A stretch of 28,078 nucleotides of DNA, from assembly GCA_964637705.1 (NCBI GenBank), contig CAZWVM010000019.1, forward strand, positions 1 through 28,078, read 5' to 3'. A program made the translations under genes and the position numbers. The notes beneath the pieces were generated by a model, which saw only the letters and a list, made by a program, of their open reading frames with translations, ran no database searches and was not told the DNA's origin. This stretch comes from CAZWVM01 sp964637705. Lineage in GTDB: Bacteria > UBA8481. Positions 5,919 to 14,044 of the stretch are shown here, one piece after another. Each line of letters opens with the position of its first letter. The stretch's first letter is position 1.

Positions 5919-8900
5919 CTAGTACCCATGTCCATCATCCGGCGCCGATAGAATCCACTGGCCGTCGGGGCCGCGCGTCGCGAAGTTCTTGCACGGTAGT
6001 GGCTTTCTCTCCCGCCAATGCCTTTCCACTTGCGCCTGCTCCTCCAGAAAGGTCCTGAACTCCTCGGCATTCATATGGCCGGAAAAGTGGATGGCTCGGC
6101 GGAAGATCCATTCCACGTGCCTGTTCGCGGCTCGCTCGATACTCCAAGGCGACGGAGCCTTCCTGGGCGCTTCCCGGTTGCCGAGGTGGAGCGAAAGCGA
6201 GGGCGTCGTCACCTGGCGCAGGGCCGTGCGATCCGCGGGAACCGTGGTTGAAGGCCGGAAGTTCGGACGCACGTCCGAGATCGGGTCGTTCCATACGAAT
6301 TGGCCGGAGCGATCCCCGACGTTATCCCCAATGGGAGTCGCACCCGGCGCGGGGCTCGATTGCCATGATGCGATCGGCTGACTCGGTTCGCAAACGGACA
6401 GAGAATTCAGAAGGTCCCCTCCCACCCTCCACGCTCGGCTCGTCTCGAACTTCGTCACGCTGTTCGTGATGAGCCAACCCGAGGGATCCGTATAGTTGAG
6501 AGGGTTGTTCAGCGCGTACTGATACGGGTTGATCAGGCGCGGATCCGAGAGATCCGGCCAGATCGGCTCGCGCGAGAGGAACTGGCCGGTCACCGCATCG
6601 TAGTAGCGCGCCCGGCACTGGTAGAGCGTTCCGGTGTCGCCGTCCTGGCGGATCCCCCACTTGCCGCCGAACGTGAAGGGTTGGGCGCTCGGTCCCTCGT
6701 GCCTCAGGAGCCTCCCGAACGGGTCGTAGGCGTAGGAATCCGTCACCGCGCCGGTCGAGGTCGTGAGGGCGAGCGTCGCGCCGCTCCGGTCGAAGTGGTA
6801 GTAACGGGGGGCGTTGCCGAGATCGACGTCGATGCCGTAGAGCAGTTCGCCCGCGGGCGTATAGACGTAGAAGCGCTTGAAACCGCCGGCGTCGTTCTTC
6901 TCCGCGGCCAGCACCGGGAGCGGGAAGGCGTAGTTGTGGAACTGTCGCATCGTGGTCCCGCCCTGCGCCCGCGTCACCACGTCGCCGAGGGCGTTGTACG
7001 TGAGCGTCGCGCCGCTCACGCCGGTCAGGCGGGAGGCCGCGTCCCAGGTGTAGACGTCGCCGCCGCCCGACGTGCGCCGGCCGGCGTTGTCGTAGGCGTA
7101 TCCCGACGAGGTGACGCGTTCCGAGGAGCTGAAGCTCCTGTTCTCGTTCCCGTTGACGAGCCAGGTGGCCGGGTCGATCGGCACGGTGGCCGTGCAACGG
7201 GTCGCCTGGCCGGCCGCGTCGAGGGTGTACTGGAGGTCGATGAGTCCCGAATCCTGGATGCGCGTGAGTCGGCCCGCGTTGTCCCACGTGAAGGCCGTCG
7301 GCCGCCCGGCGCCGTTCGAGCGCGCGATCCCGGTCAGGCGATTGTCGTTGTCGTAGGTGAAGTCGACCTGCGCTCCGGAGGTCGCGTCGGCCACGCGGGA
7401 GAGGTTCCCGTTCACGTCGTAGGTGTAGTTGACCGTGATCGCCCCGTTGTTGTAGGTCGCCGTGGCGAGTCGACCACCGTTGTCGTACGTGGCGCCGAAG
7501 GTCACGCCGTTGTGGACGCTGGTCAGAACGCGTCCCTCGGCGTCGCGCGTCAGCGTGATCTGCTCGCCCGTGAGCAGGCGGTTCGCGTTGTCGTAGGTGA
7601 AATTCAGGTCCGTCCCGTCCGAGTAGAGGCGTCGCGTGAGGTTCGAGGCGTTGTCGTATGTGTTCGCAAGGGTCGCGCCGCCGGGGTAGGCGACACCGGT
7701 GAGCCGTCCCCGGTTGTCGTAGGTGTTCGTCCATATGTTGCCCGCGGGATCGACCTGGGTCTTCAGCCGGCCCTGCTTCGTGTAGGTGAAGATCCAGTTG
7801 TAATTCCGCGGATCCGTGATCGTCGAGAGCAGGCCCAGCGAATTCCAGGCCGGTGTGGTCGTGCCGACCGTGGGCAGGGCGATCGCGGTGGGCTGTTCCC
7901 GCCCGTCTCTCGCATACGACACGGTCCGGCCGAGAGGATCCGTGACGGAGGAGACGTTTCCCTGGTCGTCCCGGCCATAGGATGTCGTCAATCCGCTCGG
8001 CAGGGTGATCGACGTGACGAGTCCCTGTGCGTCCGTGGCGTAGGACGTCGAGAAACCGAGCGGCGAGGTCCGAGAGGTGGGAAGCCCCTCGAGGTCGTAG
8101 GCCGTCGTCCAGGTGCGGCCGCCATGGGTGACGCCCGTGACCCAGCCGTGAGCATCGTAGGTATAGGACGTCGCCAACGAGTTCGGATCGGTGATCGACG
8201 CGAGCCAGCTCATATTGTTGTAGGTGAGGTTTGTCGTCCTGTTGAGCCTGTCCGTGACGCTCGAGAGGCGATCCATGTTGTCATAGGCATACTGGGTGAA
8301 GTTCGTCAGGGGATCGGTGATCCTCGTCAGGTTCCCGTTCGCGTCGTATTGCATGGAGGTGACGTGGGAGAGTTCGTCCGTGACCGTGGTCACGCGGCCC
8401 ATCGCGTCGTAGGCATACTCGATGAAGCTTCCGCCCGGATGAGTGATCCTCTGCAATCGCTTGTCGGCGTCGTAGGTGTACGAGATCGCCCCGAGGTCAT
8501 CGTCGGTCAGCGTGGCCACGGTCCCGTCCGCGTTGTAGGTCCTGGTCGTCACGCCGCCGGCCGGATTCGTGGCGGTCAGGGGCAGGCCCTGCGCGTTGTA
8601 GGTCCAGGACCAGGTGTTCTCGTTGCGATCGCGGCGCGTCAGCATGTTTCCCTTCGCGTCGTACGCATATTGCTCGTAGGAACCGTTCGGGAAATCCACG
8701 CGGGTGAGATTGTAGAAGGTGAAGTCGCAGGACCCGCCTGACGGATTCGAGATCGTCTGGTTCTGTGCCGTATAGGTGTAGGTCATCGTCTTGCCGCGCG
8801 CGTTCGTGGCCGTGGCGATCTTGCCGCTCGGGACGTGATACGTGTACGCGTAGCTCCCGCCGAGCCGGTCCGCCATTCCGGTCACGCGGTCGCTGTCGCC

Positions 8901-9965
8901 GCGCGTGAACGAAACCGTCTGGTTCGCTCCGTCCCGAATCGCCGTCGGTCCCGAGACGGTGGCGCGACTGGTGAAGCGCGTGGAGGTGCTGTTCGGCCAG
9001 GAGGCCGTGGTCTGGACCGGCGTGTCCTCGTTGTATGCCGAGGAGGAGAAGTCGTAGGCCAATGTCACGGCGTTTCCATATGCGTCCGTCTGGCTCGTGA
9101 CACGGCCGCTGGAGTCGTATGTCTGCACGTAGGGCGTGTTCCCACGGGGCAGGGTTGCCTGACGGATCGCCTTCGTGACGTCCGAATCCCACGACAGGTT
9201 CCGGATGTTGTTCAGAGGATCCCTGAGTTGCCAGATGTTCGCTGTCGTGGGAAAGGGGGTACTGTAGGTGAAGTTCCACGTTCGCCCCTGGCCGTCCGCG
9301 ATCGTGGAGACGACCTGGCTCGCATAGGTCAGGGTCAAGGTCCGGCCCAGGCCGTCCGTGATCTGCTCGGGGTAGTGATTGTTCGAGCCGTAGGTGTAGC
9401 TGATCCGGTTCCCGTTCCGATCGACCATGTGGTAGAGACGGCAATTGAAGGTCGACCAGGCGGGATCGCGTTTGAAGATGTAGACGAGTCCCTTGACCGG
9501 GTCCATGAGGTAGACATACCCCGACGAGTCGGAAGGCACGGGTTCCTTCAGGACGTAGGGAACGGACGTGGTCCCGGGGTTCTTCTGCACCCAGTTCCCG
9601 GCGCCGCCCGTGAACGCGACATGATTGTCGCCGTCGTCCAGGAAATAGACGGTCATCTCCGTTGCGCTGTTCGCGATGATCGGCACGTTCATCTGAAACC
9701 TCTGGCCGAAGGCTCCGAAGGCACTCCGCGTGATCGACTGTCTGACGCTGTAGAAGATGCTGAATCGCAGGGGCAGGGGGCCGCCCAGGTCGAAGAGCTC
9801 TTCGCTCATGTAGTGCTCGCCCGATGAGGCGTTCACCGGGTCGGGAACGACGTCCATGGCCTTGTAGCGCTCCAGGGGGGAACTGTCGCTCGAAATGACC
9901 CCCATCCAGGCCGAGGCGGACGTGGTCGCCGCGAAGATCATGATCGAGATGACGAACCGTTTCAT
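5919..9965 (-). CDS. Secreted RHS/YD-repeat protein with unique C-terminal tail
   Basis: This 1348-residue protein is an RHS (YD-repeat) protein. A signal peptide (residues 1-19, ending SASA) directs export. Residues about 38-200 form a DUF6531-like N-terminal module (DPVNASSGEHYMSEE). Roughly 25 YD repeats follow, with units such as YDAMGRVTTVTDE, YDANGNLTRITDP and YDNANRLLTGEQ; they should build the hollow beta-cocoon shell. The conserved RHS core (YYDAVTGQFLSREPI, NPYQYALNNPLNYTDPSGW) ends at residue 1164. The remaining 184 residues are unlike any toxin tip I know. The ATG overlaps the stop of the preceding YD/dockerin-like gene by four bases (ATGA), so they form an operon. No small immunity-type gene follows; only about 118 bases separate it from the M20 operon. 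A toxin role is possible but unproven; a surface structural role is the alternative. Confidence 0.92.
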   Translation of the reverse strand: MKRFVISIMIFAATTSASAWMGVISSDSSPLERYKAMDVVPDPVNASSGEHYMSEELFDLGGPLPLRFSIFYSVRQSITRSAFGAFGQRFQMNVPIIANSATEMTVYFLDDGDNHVAFTGGAGNWVQKNPGTTSVPYVLKEPVPSDSSGYVYLMDPVKGLVYIFKRDPAWSTFNCRLYHMVDRNGNRISYTYGSNNHYPEQITDGLGRTLTLTYASQVVSTIADGQGRTWNFTYSTPFPTTANIWQLRDPLNNIRNLSWDSDVTKAIRQATLPRGNTPYVQTYDSSGRVTSQTDAYGNAVTLAYDFSSSAYNEDTPVQTTASWPNSTSTRFTSRATVSGPTAIRDGANQTVSFTRGDSDRVTGMADRLGGSYAYTYHVPSGKIATATNARGKTMTYTYTAQNQTISNPSGGSCDFTFYNLTRVDFPNGSYEQYAYDAKGNMLTRRDRNENTWSWTYNAQGLPLTATNPAGGVTTRTYNADGTVATLTDDDLGAISYTYDADKRLQRITHPGGSFIEYAYDAMGRVTTVTDELSHVTSMQYDANGNLTRITDPLTNFTQYAYDNMDRLSSVTDRLNRTTNLTYNNMSWLASITDPNSLATSYTYDAHGWVTGVTHGGRTWTTAYDLEGLPTSRTSPLGFSTSYATDAQGLVTSITLPSGLTTSYGRDDQGNVSSVTDPLGRTVSYARDGREQPTAIALPTVGTTTPAWNSLGLLSTITDPRNYNWIFTYTKQGRLKTQVDPAGNIWTNTYDNRGRLTGVAYPGGATLANTYDNASNLTRRLYSDGTDLNFTYDNANRLLTGEQITLTRDAEGRVLTSVHNGVTFGATYDNGGRLATATYNNGAITVNYTYDVNGNLSRVADATSGAQVDFTYDNDNRLTGIARSNGAGRPTAFTWDNAGRLTRIQDSGLIDLQYTLDAAGQATRCTATVPIDPATWLVNGNENRSFSSSERVTSSGYAYDNAGRRTSGGGDVYTWDAASRLTGVSGATLTYNALGDVVTRAQGGTTMRQFHNYAFPLPVLAAEKNDAGGFKRFYVYTPAGELLYGIDVDLGNAPRYYHFDRSGATLALTTSTGAVTDSYAYDPFGRLLRHEGPSAQPFTFGGKWGIRQDGDTGTLYQCRARYYDAVTGQFLSREPIWPDLSDPRLINPYQYALNNPLNYTDPSGWLITNSVTKFETSRAWRVGGDLLNSLSVCEPSQPIASWQSSPAPGATPIGDNVGDRSGQFVWNDPISDVRPNFRPSTTVPADRTALRQVTTPSLSLHLGNREAPRKAPSPWSIERAANRHVEWIFRRAIHFSGHMNAEEFRTFLEEQAQVERHWRERKPLPCKNFATRGPDGQWILSAPDDGHGY
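5922..6473 (-). other. Variable C-terminal tail (tip) region of the RHS protein
   Basis: Codons 1165-1348 follow the conserved NPLNYTDPSGW junction, where RHS proteins usually switch to a variable tip. Hand counting of 6001-6120 gives about 58% G+C, lower than the flanking core. A helical, charged stretch (about 1274-1318, including HVEWIFRRAIHFSGHMNAEE) is followed by PCKNFATRGPDGQWILSAP near the end. I recognise no nuclease, deaminase or ADP-ribosyltransferase motif. Confidence 0.6.
6700..9420 (-). repeat. YD-repeat coding region
   Basis: These codons encode the tandem YD repeats (boundaries approximate). At DNA level the phrase GTTGTCGTAGGT and close variants recur every 60-130 bases on the plus strand; they encode the TYDN part of each unit. 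The repeats are diverged rather than identical, pointing to old duplication. Confidence 0.75.
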
Positions 9966-11776
9966 TGAGCGCTCCCGTAATGGCGCCCGAAGACCGCCAT
10001 GTCCTCGAAGTCGATGACGCCGGACGAGGGGCCCGCGCCGGATAGATCGGCCGCACCGACGTACCCGCCCTGGCCGGCCCGGCTTCCGAAGGAATTCCTG
10101 ATGATGAGGAGATCGTTCGCGTCCACGCGACCGTCGGGCACGGTATCGGAGGCGGAGACGCCGAGGTCTCCGACGAGCACGGGGCGGGTGAAGGCGAAGG
10201 TCGAGAAGTGCCGCGTCTGGCCGGTGATCCGCCGGAGCGCCGTGTCCACCGTCGTCGGCATCGAGTCGAACCGGCTCGTCGCGGTGTTGAAATAATACAG
10301 CCGCGCCAGGTGCGCCCGGATCCTCGTCCCGTCGATCACGCCGTTGCCGTCGCTGTCGAGATAGTCATACTGCACGTAGACCGTGTCGCCAAAGGCCGCG
10401 TCGCCGTTGTCGATCGTCAGTCCCCTCAGGGCCACCGGCGTCTCGTAGCTCACCGTGTCCGAGAGTCCGATCCAGGTGGAGAAGCCGAGGTTCGAGACCT
10501 TGACCGCCGTGTTGCCGCTGAAGGCGAGGGGCGGGATGACGAGCCTCGTGACGCCCGTCTCGCCCGCCTCCACCTGCGCCGTCTCGCCACGGGTCACCCG
10601 CTGGGTCTTCTCCTGCTCACCGCTCACCAGGCGCTCCAGGACATCGGGCGTCGTCGTGTCCACGGTCACCGAGATCGAGGGCGGCGCGCTGTCGTTCACC
10701 CCGAGATGATCCGTCGCCCGCGCCCGAAGTTCGACCGTTCCGGAGAGCGAGGAGACGTCCCAATGGACGAAGTAGGGGGCGACGGAATCCGGGTTCAGAG
10801 AGGAGGACGTCGCGGGCGGCGCGATCGCCGTCCACTGCGTGTCGGTGGATCGCCGATACTGGAAAAGAACTCCCGCTGCCGTGCCGCTCGTCGTGTCCGC
10901 GCGGACGAAGACCATGTTGCCCGAGATCCGCCAGCCCGCCAGGGGGAAGGTCACGGCCGCGCGCGCCGAGCCGGAGGCTCCTCCCGAGGTGACGGTCGCG
11001 GCGGCCGAAGGCCAGGGTTGTGCCTGCCGCGTTCCCGGCGTGTCCTTCGTCGCGATCCAGTAGGTGTAGGATCGGCCGACCGCCGGCAGGGAATCCTGCC
11101 ACGAGAGGATCGCGCGCGGGAGCACGACACGGAGCGAACTGTCGGAGGCCGTGCCCGATCCGCTGTCGCACCAGATCTCGTAGAAGGCCGCCTGGTCCGA
11201 GAGCGGCACCTGCCACGAGAGCGAGATCCGGTTCGCGGAGTCCGCCGCGGCCTGGAACGACCGCACCGAGGTCAAGACGTTGACCAGCGAGATCGTGTCC
11301 GAGACCGTCGTGCAACCGCCTCCGGCGTTCAGGTAGAAGACGTAGACGGTCTTGATGCCCGAGGATGAACTCAGGGTGAAGCTCGCGGTGTCGGCCAGGG
11401 GGCGCGTCTCCGCGAGCGTCGAATCGTTGAACTCCGAGACCTTGACAGTCGTGGCGCCCGAGGCGGCGAGCGAGAGAACCACGTTCACGGACGAGGTCGT
11501 CTCCGCGCCCGCGTTGATGCTGACGGAGGCGTTGTAGGGCCGCGACACGGCCGTGCGCGCCGTCATGTTGCCCATCGCGTCGTACGTGTAGGAAAGGGAT
11601 GATCCGGGACCGTAACCCACCGCCGTCAATCGTCCCGCGTTGTCATAGGAATAGGTGACCACGCCGGCCGACACGGATGCGGGAACCGCCATCGCGACAA
11701 CGAATGCGGCGACGAAAAGACCCATTGCGATCCCGCGAGAACTCTGCCCCGATGAGGTCATCCCGTTCAGCCTCAT
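9962..11776 (-). CDS. Secreted protein with two YD units, FN3/Ig-like modules and a dockerin-like end
   Basis: This 604-residue secreted protein starts best at ATG 11776 (MRLNGMTSSGQSS...), with the hydrophobic signal GLFVAAFVVAMAVPASVSA. Right after cleavage are two YD units (YSYDNAGRLTAVGYG, YTYDAMGNMTART). Long serine/threonine-rich beta modules like Ig or fibronectin type III domains follow (about 65-390). DSDGNGVIDG near 485 looks like an EF-hand loop. The last 65 residues (DTVPDGRVDANDLLIIRNSFG, then GVIDFEDMAVFGRHYG) have the paired calcium-loop-and-helix pattern of dockerin. Dockerins usually bind cohesins; no cohesin gene is visible here. An open frame extends to 11887 but would spoil the signal peptide. 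The stop overlaps the RHS start by four bases, so both are probably made and exported together. A promoter-like pair of boxes lies just upstream. Confidence 0.8.
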   Translation of the reverse strand: MRLNGMTSSGQSSRGIAMGLFVAAFVVAMAVPASVSAGVVTYSYDNAGRLTAVGYGPGSSLSYTYDAMGNMTARTAVSRPYNASVSINAGAETTSSVNVVLSLAASGATTVKVSEFNDSTLAETRPLADTASFTLSSSSGIKTVYVFYLNAGGGCTTVSDTISLVNVLTSVRSFQAAADSANRISLSWQVPLSDQAAFYEIWCDSGSGTASDSSLRVVLPRAILSWQDSLPAVGRSYTYWIATKDTPGTRQAQPWPSAAATVTSGGASGSARAAVTFPLAGWRISGNMVFVRADTTSGTAAGVLFQYRRSTDTQWTAIAPPATSSSLNPDSVAPYFVHWDVSSLSGTVELRARATDHLGVNDSAPPSISVTVDTTTPDVLERLVSGEQEKTQRVTRGETAQVEAGETGVTRLVIPPLAFSGNTAVKVSNLGFSTWIGLSDTVSYETPVALRGLTIDNGDAAFGDTVYVQYDYLDSDGNGVIDGTRIRAHLARLYYFNTATSRFDSMPTTVDTALRRITGQTRHFSTFAFTRPVLVGDLGVSASDTVPDGRVDANDLLIIRNSFGSRAGQGGYVGAADLSGAGPSSGVIDFEDMAVFGRHYGSAQ

Positions 11777-11782
11777 GGCGGC

Positions 11783-11811
11783 ATTCTTGCTTGTAGTGAA
11801 CCGGCTCGCAA
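11783..11811 (-). promoter_or_regulatory. Promoter-like boxes with shared AGAATGCCGCC element
   Basis: On the minus strand, TTGCGA (plus 11806-11811) and AAGAAT (11783-11788) are 17 bases apart. The -10 box ends six bases before the ATG at 11776. The eleven bases AGAATGCCGCC (11777-11787) are identical to those before the secreted YfaP-like gene (23404-23414). No Shine-Dalgarno is present. Leaderless transcription is inferred. Confidence 0.45.
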
Positions 11812-11898
11812 CCCGTATTTGTGTGAAAATTCTCATGTTGGGTGGAATCGCGGTCGGCCCGCTCCATCGTGGAAGAGAGGCGATCATCGCCCCTCCTG

Positions 11899-13908
11899 TT
11901 ACTTCGAAGTGGCCTCCCAGATCGCCCGGAACTTCTCCCCTTCCATGATCTCGATGCCGAGTTCCTGCGCCTTCTGGTACTTCGAGCCCGGTTCCGAACC
12001 CAGGACAAGGAGATCCGTCTTCGCGCTGACCGAGGACTGGGGCAGGCCGCCCATCGCGCGGATCGCCTCCTCGATCGTACGACGATCGAAACCCGTCACC
12101 GCCCCCGTCACCACGACCTTCTTCCCGGCCAGGGGCCCCGCGCCGCCCGCGGCCGGCTTCTCGATGACGGCCGAGGCCGCCTCGACACGGGCCTTGCGCA
12201 ACTTCTCGATCAGCGACCGCACGGCCGGATCGGCGAAGAAGGAAGTGATGAGGGCGGCCAGCGTCTCGCCCACCTCCCGCACATCGAGGAGCCGCTCCGG
12301 CGTCGCCGTCGCCAGGGCCTCGAGCGAGCCGAAAGAGTCGGCGAGATCGCGCGCGGTGCTCTCCCCGACACCCGGGATGCCGAGCGCGAAGACCAGGCGG
12401 TGAAGCGGGCGGCGGCGAGAGGCGTCGATCGCGTTGACCAGGTTCCGCGCGGAGATCTCCGCCTGCCGCGGAAGCTCAGCGATCTGCTCCACGGCGAGGT
12501 CATAGATCCCGGCCGCATCCTTGACGAGCCCGGCGGCGATAAGTGCGTCGACCGTCGCGCCGCCGAGACCCTCGATCTCCATCGCTCCGCGCGAGGCGAA
12601 GTGGATGAGCCGCGCGCGCAACGTCGCCGGGCAGGACGAGGATACGCAGCGGCGTTTCACCTTGCCCTCGTCCTGCCTGAGCGTGGAGCCGCAGGCCGGG
12701 CAGGCATCCGGCATCCGGAACGGCGCGCCGCGCTTCGCGGCCGGCACGACCCCGACGACCTGCGGGATGATCTCGCCGGCCTTCTGCACCTTCACCCTGT
12801 CCCCCACGCGCAGGTCGAGCCGCTTCACCTCGTCTTCGTTGTGCAGGGTCGCGGAGGAGACGGTCGTTCCCGAAAGGTGAACCGGCTCGAACTTGGCGAC
12901 CGGCGTCACGACGCCGGTGCGGCCGACCTGCAGTTCGATCGCGAGAAGCGTCGACTCGGCCACCTCGGGCGGGAACTTGTAGGCGATGGCCCACCGGGGA
13001 CTGCGCGAACGCTCGCCCAGTTCCTCGCGGTGCCGCGCGGAGTCGACCTTCACGACGAGACCATCGGTCTCGAAGGGATGCGCATGCCGGCCCGCCTCGT
13101 AGCGGGGCAGATCGACGACGAGTTCCTCGGCCGAGTCGTAGAGGCGGCGGCCGGGAACGACCGGCAGCCCGGCCTTTGCGAGGCGGTCCATGAGCTCCGA
13201 GTGGTTCGCGACGCGGCCCGCGAAGCTGTGAACGAAGAGCCCGAGCCGGCGGCCCCGGACCTCCTCCTCGTCCTGGAGCTTGAGGGTTCCGGCCGCGGTG
13301 TTGCGGGGATTGGCGAAGGGCGTCTCGCCCTCGTCGATGAGACGCTTCACGAGCGCGGCAAAGTGTTCCTTCGAGATATAGACCTCGCCGCGCAGGTGGA
13401 GTTCGCCCTTCGCGAGTTCGCCGGCCCGCTTGAGCTTCGGTGGAAGCTCGGGGATGGTCAGGACGTTCTTCGTCACATCCTCGCCGGTCTCGCCGTCACC
13501 GCGGGTCGCCGCCAGTTTCAGCGTGCCATCGACGTAGGTGAGCGCCACGGCCACGCCGTCGATCTTCGGCTCGACCGAGTAACGGGCGTCGGGCACGGCG
13601 GCTCGGACGCGGGCATCGAAGGCCGTGAGCTCCTCGGGCGAGTAGGTGTTGTCGAGCGAGAGCAGGGGGAGCGCGTGGCGGACGGGGCGGCGGGCGGTCT
13701 CGGCCGCGCCGACGGAGCGGGTGGGCGAGTCGGGCCGGGCGAACGAGGGATGCTCCTCCTCGAGCTTCTTCAGCTCGGCGAAGAGCGCGTCATACTCCGC
13801 GTCGGTGATCTCGGGTTTCGCCTCGTCGTAGTAGAGCCGATTGTGTCGCCGGATCTCCTCGGAGAGTTCGGCGATCCTCGCCGCGGCCGTTCCCTTCTTC
13901 CTCGCCAT
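11899..13908 (-). CDS. ligA: NAD-dependent DNA ligase LigA
   Basis: This complete 669-residue LigA joins nicked DNA in replication and repair using NAD+. The Ia domain contains RRHNRLYYDEAKPEITDAEYD (about 20-40; NMN binding). SLDN is at 84-87. The adenylated lysine is K115 in EPKIDG, followed by TRGDGETGEDVT (135-146), NPRNTAAGTLK (200-210) and FETDGLVVKVD (279-289). The OB fold spans about 320-395. The zinc site is C403, C406, C421 and C426, followed by helix-hairpin-helix motifs (for example LGIPGVGESTARDLA). A C-terminal BRCT domain starts near 590 (LAGKKVVVTGAV). Length and domain order are standard. The ATG at 13908 has no Shine-Dalgarno, but TATACT ends seven bases upstream. It is not in an obvious operon. 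A small inverted-repeat element lies just upstream. Confidence 0.98.
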   Translation of the reverse strand: MARKKGTAAARIAELSEEIRRHNRLYYDEAKPEITDAEYDALFAELKKLEEEHPSFARPDSPTRSVGAAETARRPVRHALPLLSLDNTYSPEELTAFDARVRAAVPDARYSVEPKIDGVAVALTYVDGTLKLAATRGDGETGEDVTKNVLTIPELPPKLKRAGELAKGELHLRGEVYISKEHFAALVKRLIDEGETPFANPRNTAAGTLKLQDEEEVRGRRLGLFVHSFAGRVANHSELMDRLAKAGLPVVPGRRLYDSAEELVVDLPRYEAGRHAHPFETDGLVVKVDSARHREELGERSRSPRWAIAYKFPPEVAESTLLAIELQVGRTGVVTPVAKFEPVHLSGTTVSSATLHNEDEVKRLDLRVGDRVKVQKAGEIIPQVVGVVPAAKRGAPFRMPDACPACGSTLRQDEGKVKRRCVSSSCPATLRARLIHFASRGAMEIEGLGGATVDALIAAGLVKDAAGIYDLAVEQIAELPRQAEISARNLVNAIDASRRRPLHRLVFALGIPGVGESTARDLADSFGSLEALATATPERLLDVREVGETLAALITSFFADPAVRSLIEKLRKARVEAASAVIEKPAAGGAGPLAGKKVVVTGAVTGFDRRTIEEAIRAMGGLPQSSVSAKTDLLVLGSEPGSKYQKAQELGIEIMEGEKFRAIWEATSK

Positions 13909-13915
13909 GGGGGTG

Positions 13916-13921
13916 AGTATA
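13916..13921 (-). promoter_or_regulatory. -10 box (TATACT) just before ligA
   Basis: TATACT on the minus strand ends seven bases before the ligA ATG, with no Shine-Dalgarno between. Its -35 region would fall inside the inverted-repeat element starting at 13924. I see no good -35 match there. Confidence 0.4.
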
Positions 13922-13923
13922 CG

Positions 13924-14039
13924 GTGTCAGGCAGCTACATTGCTACTTTCGCCCTTCCACGTCCATCTCCCTTGAAATCAGTGAGCAGCCATTCGACGCT
14001 CATCAGGCATGTGAGAGCAGCCAAGTCGCTGCCTGGCGC
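13924..14039. repeat. 116-base MITE-like element with 24-base imperfect terminal inverted repeats
   Basis: Bases 13924-13947 and 14016-14039 are inverted repeats matching at 18 of 24 positions, with a perfect eight-base heart CAGGCAGC/GCTGCCTG. The 68 bases between them contain an imperfect direct repeat (GTGAG...AGCCA at 13981 and 14011) and no plausible gene. The size and symmetry fit a miniature inverted-repeat element or the remains of a transposon end. I see no clear target-site duplication. It fills almost all of the gap between ligA and the next gene. Confidence 0.45.
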
Positions 14040-14044
14040 TCCCC

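Noticed and set aside
6681..8741. 686-codon plus-strand frame opposite the RHS gene
   Set aside because: It mirrors the YD repeats (repeated VVV/GRG text) and has no domain; GC-rich repeats give long antisense frames.
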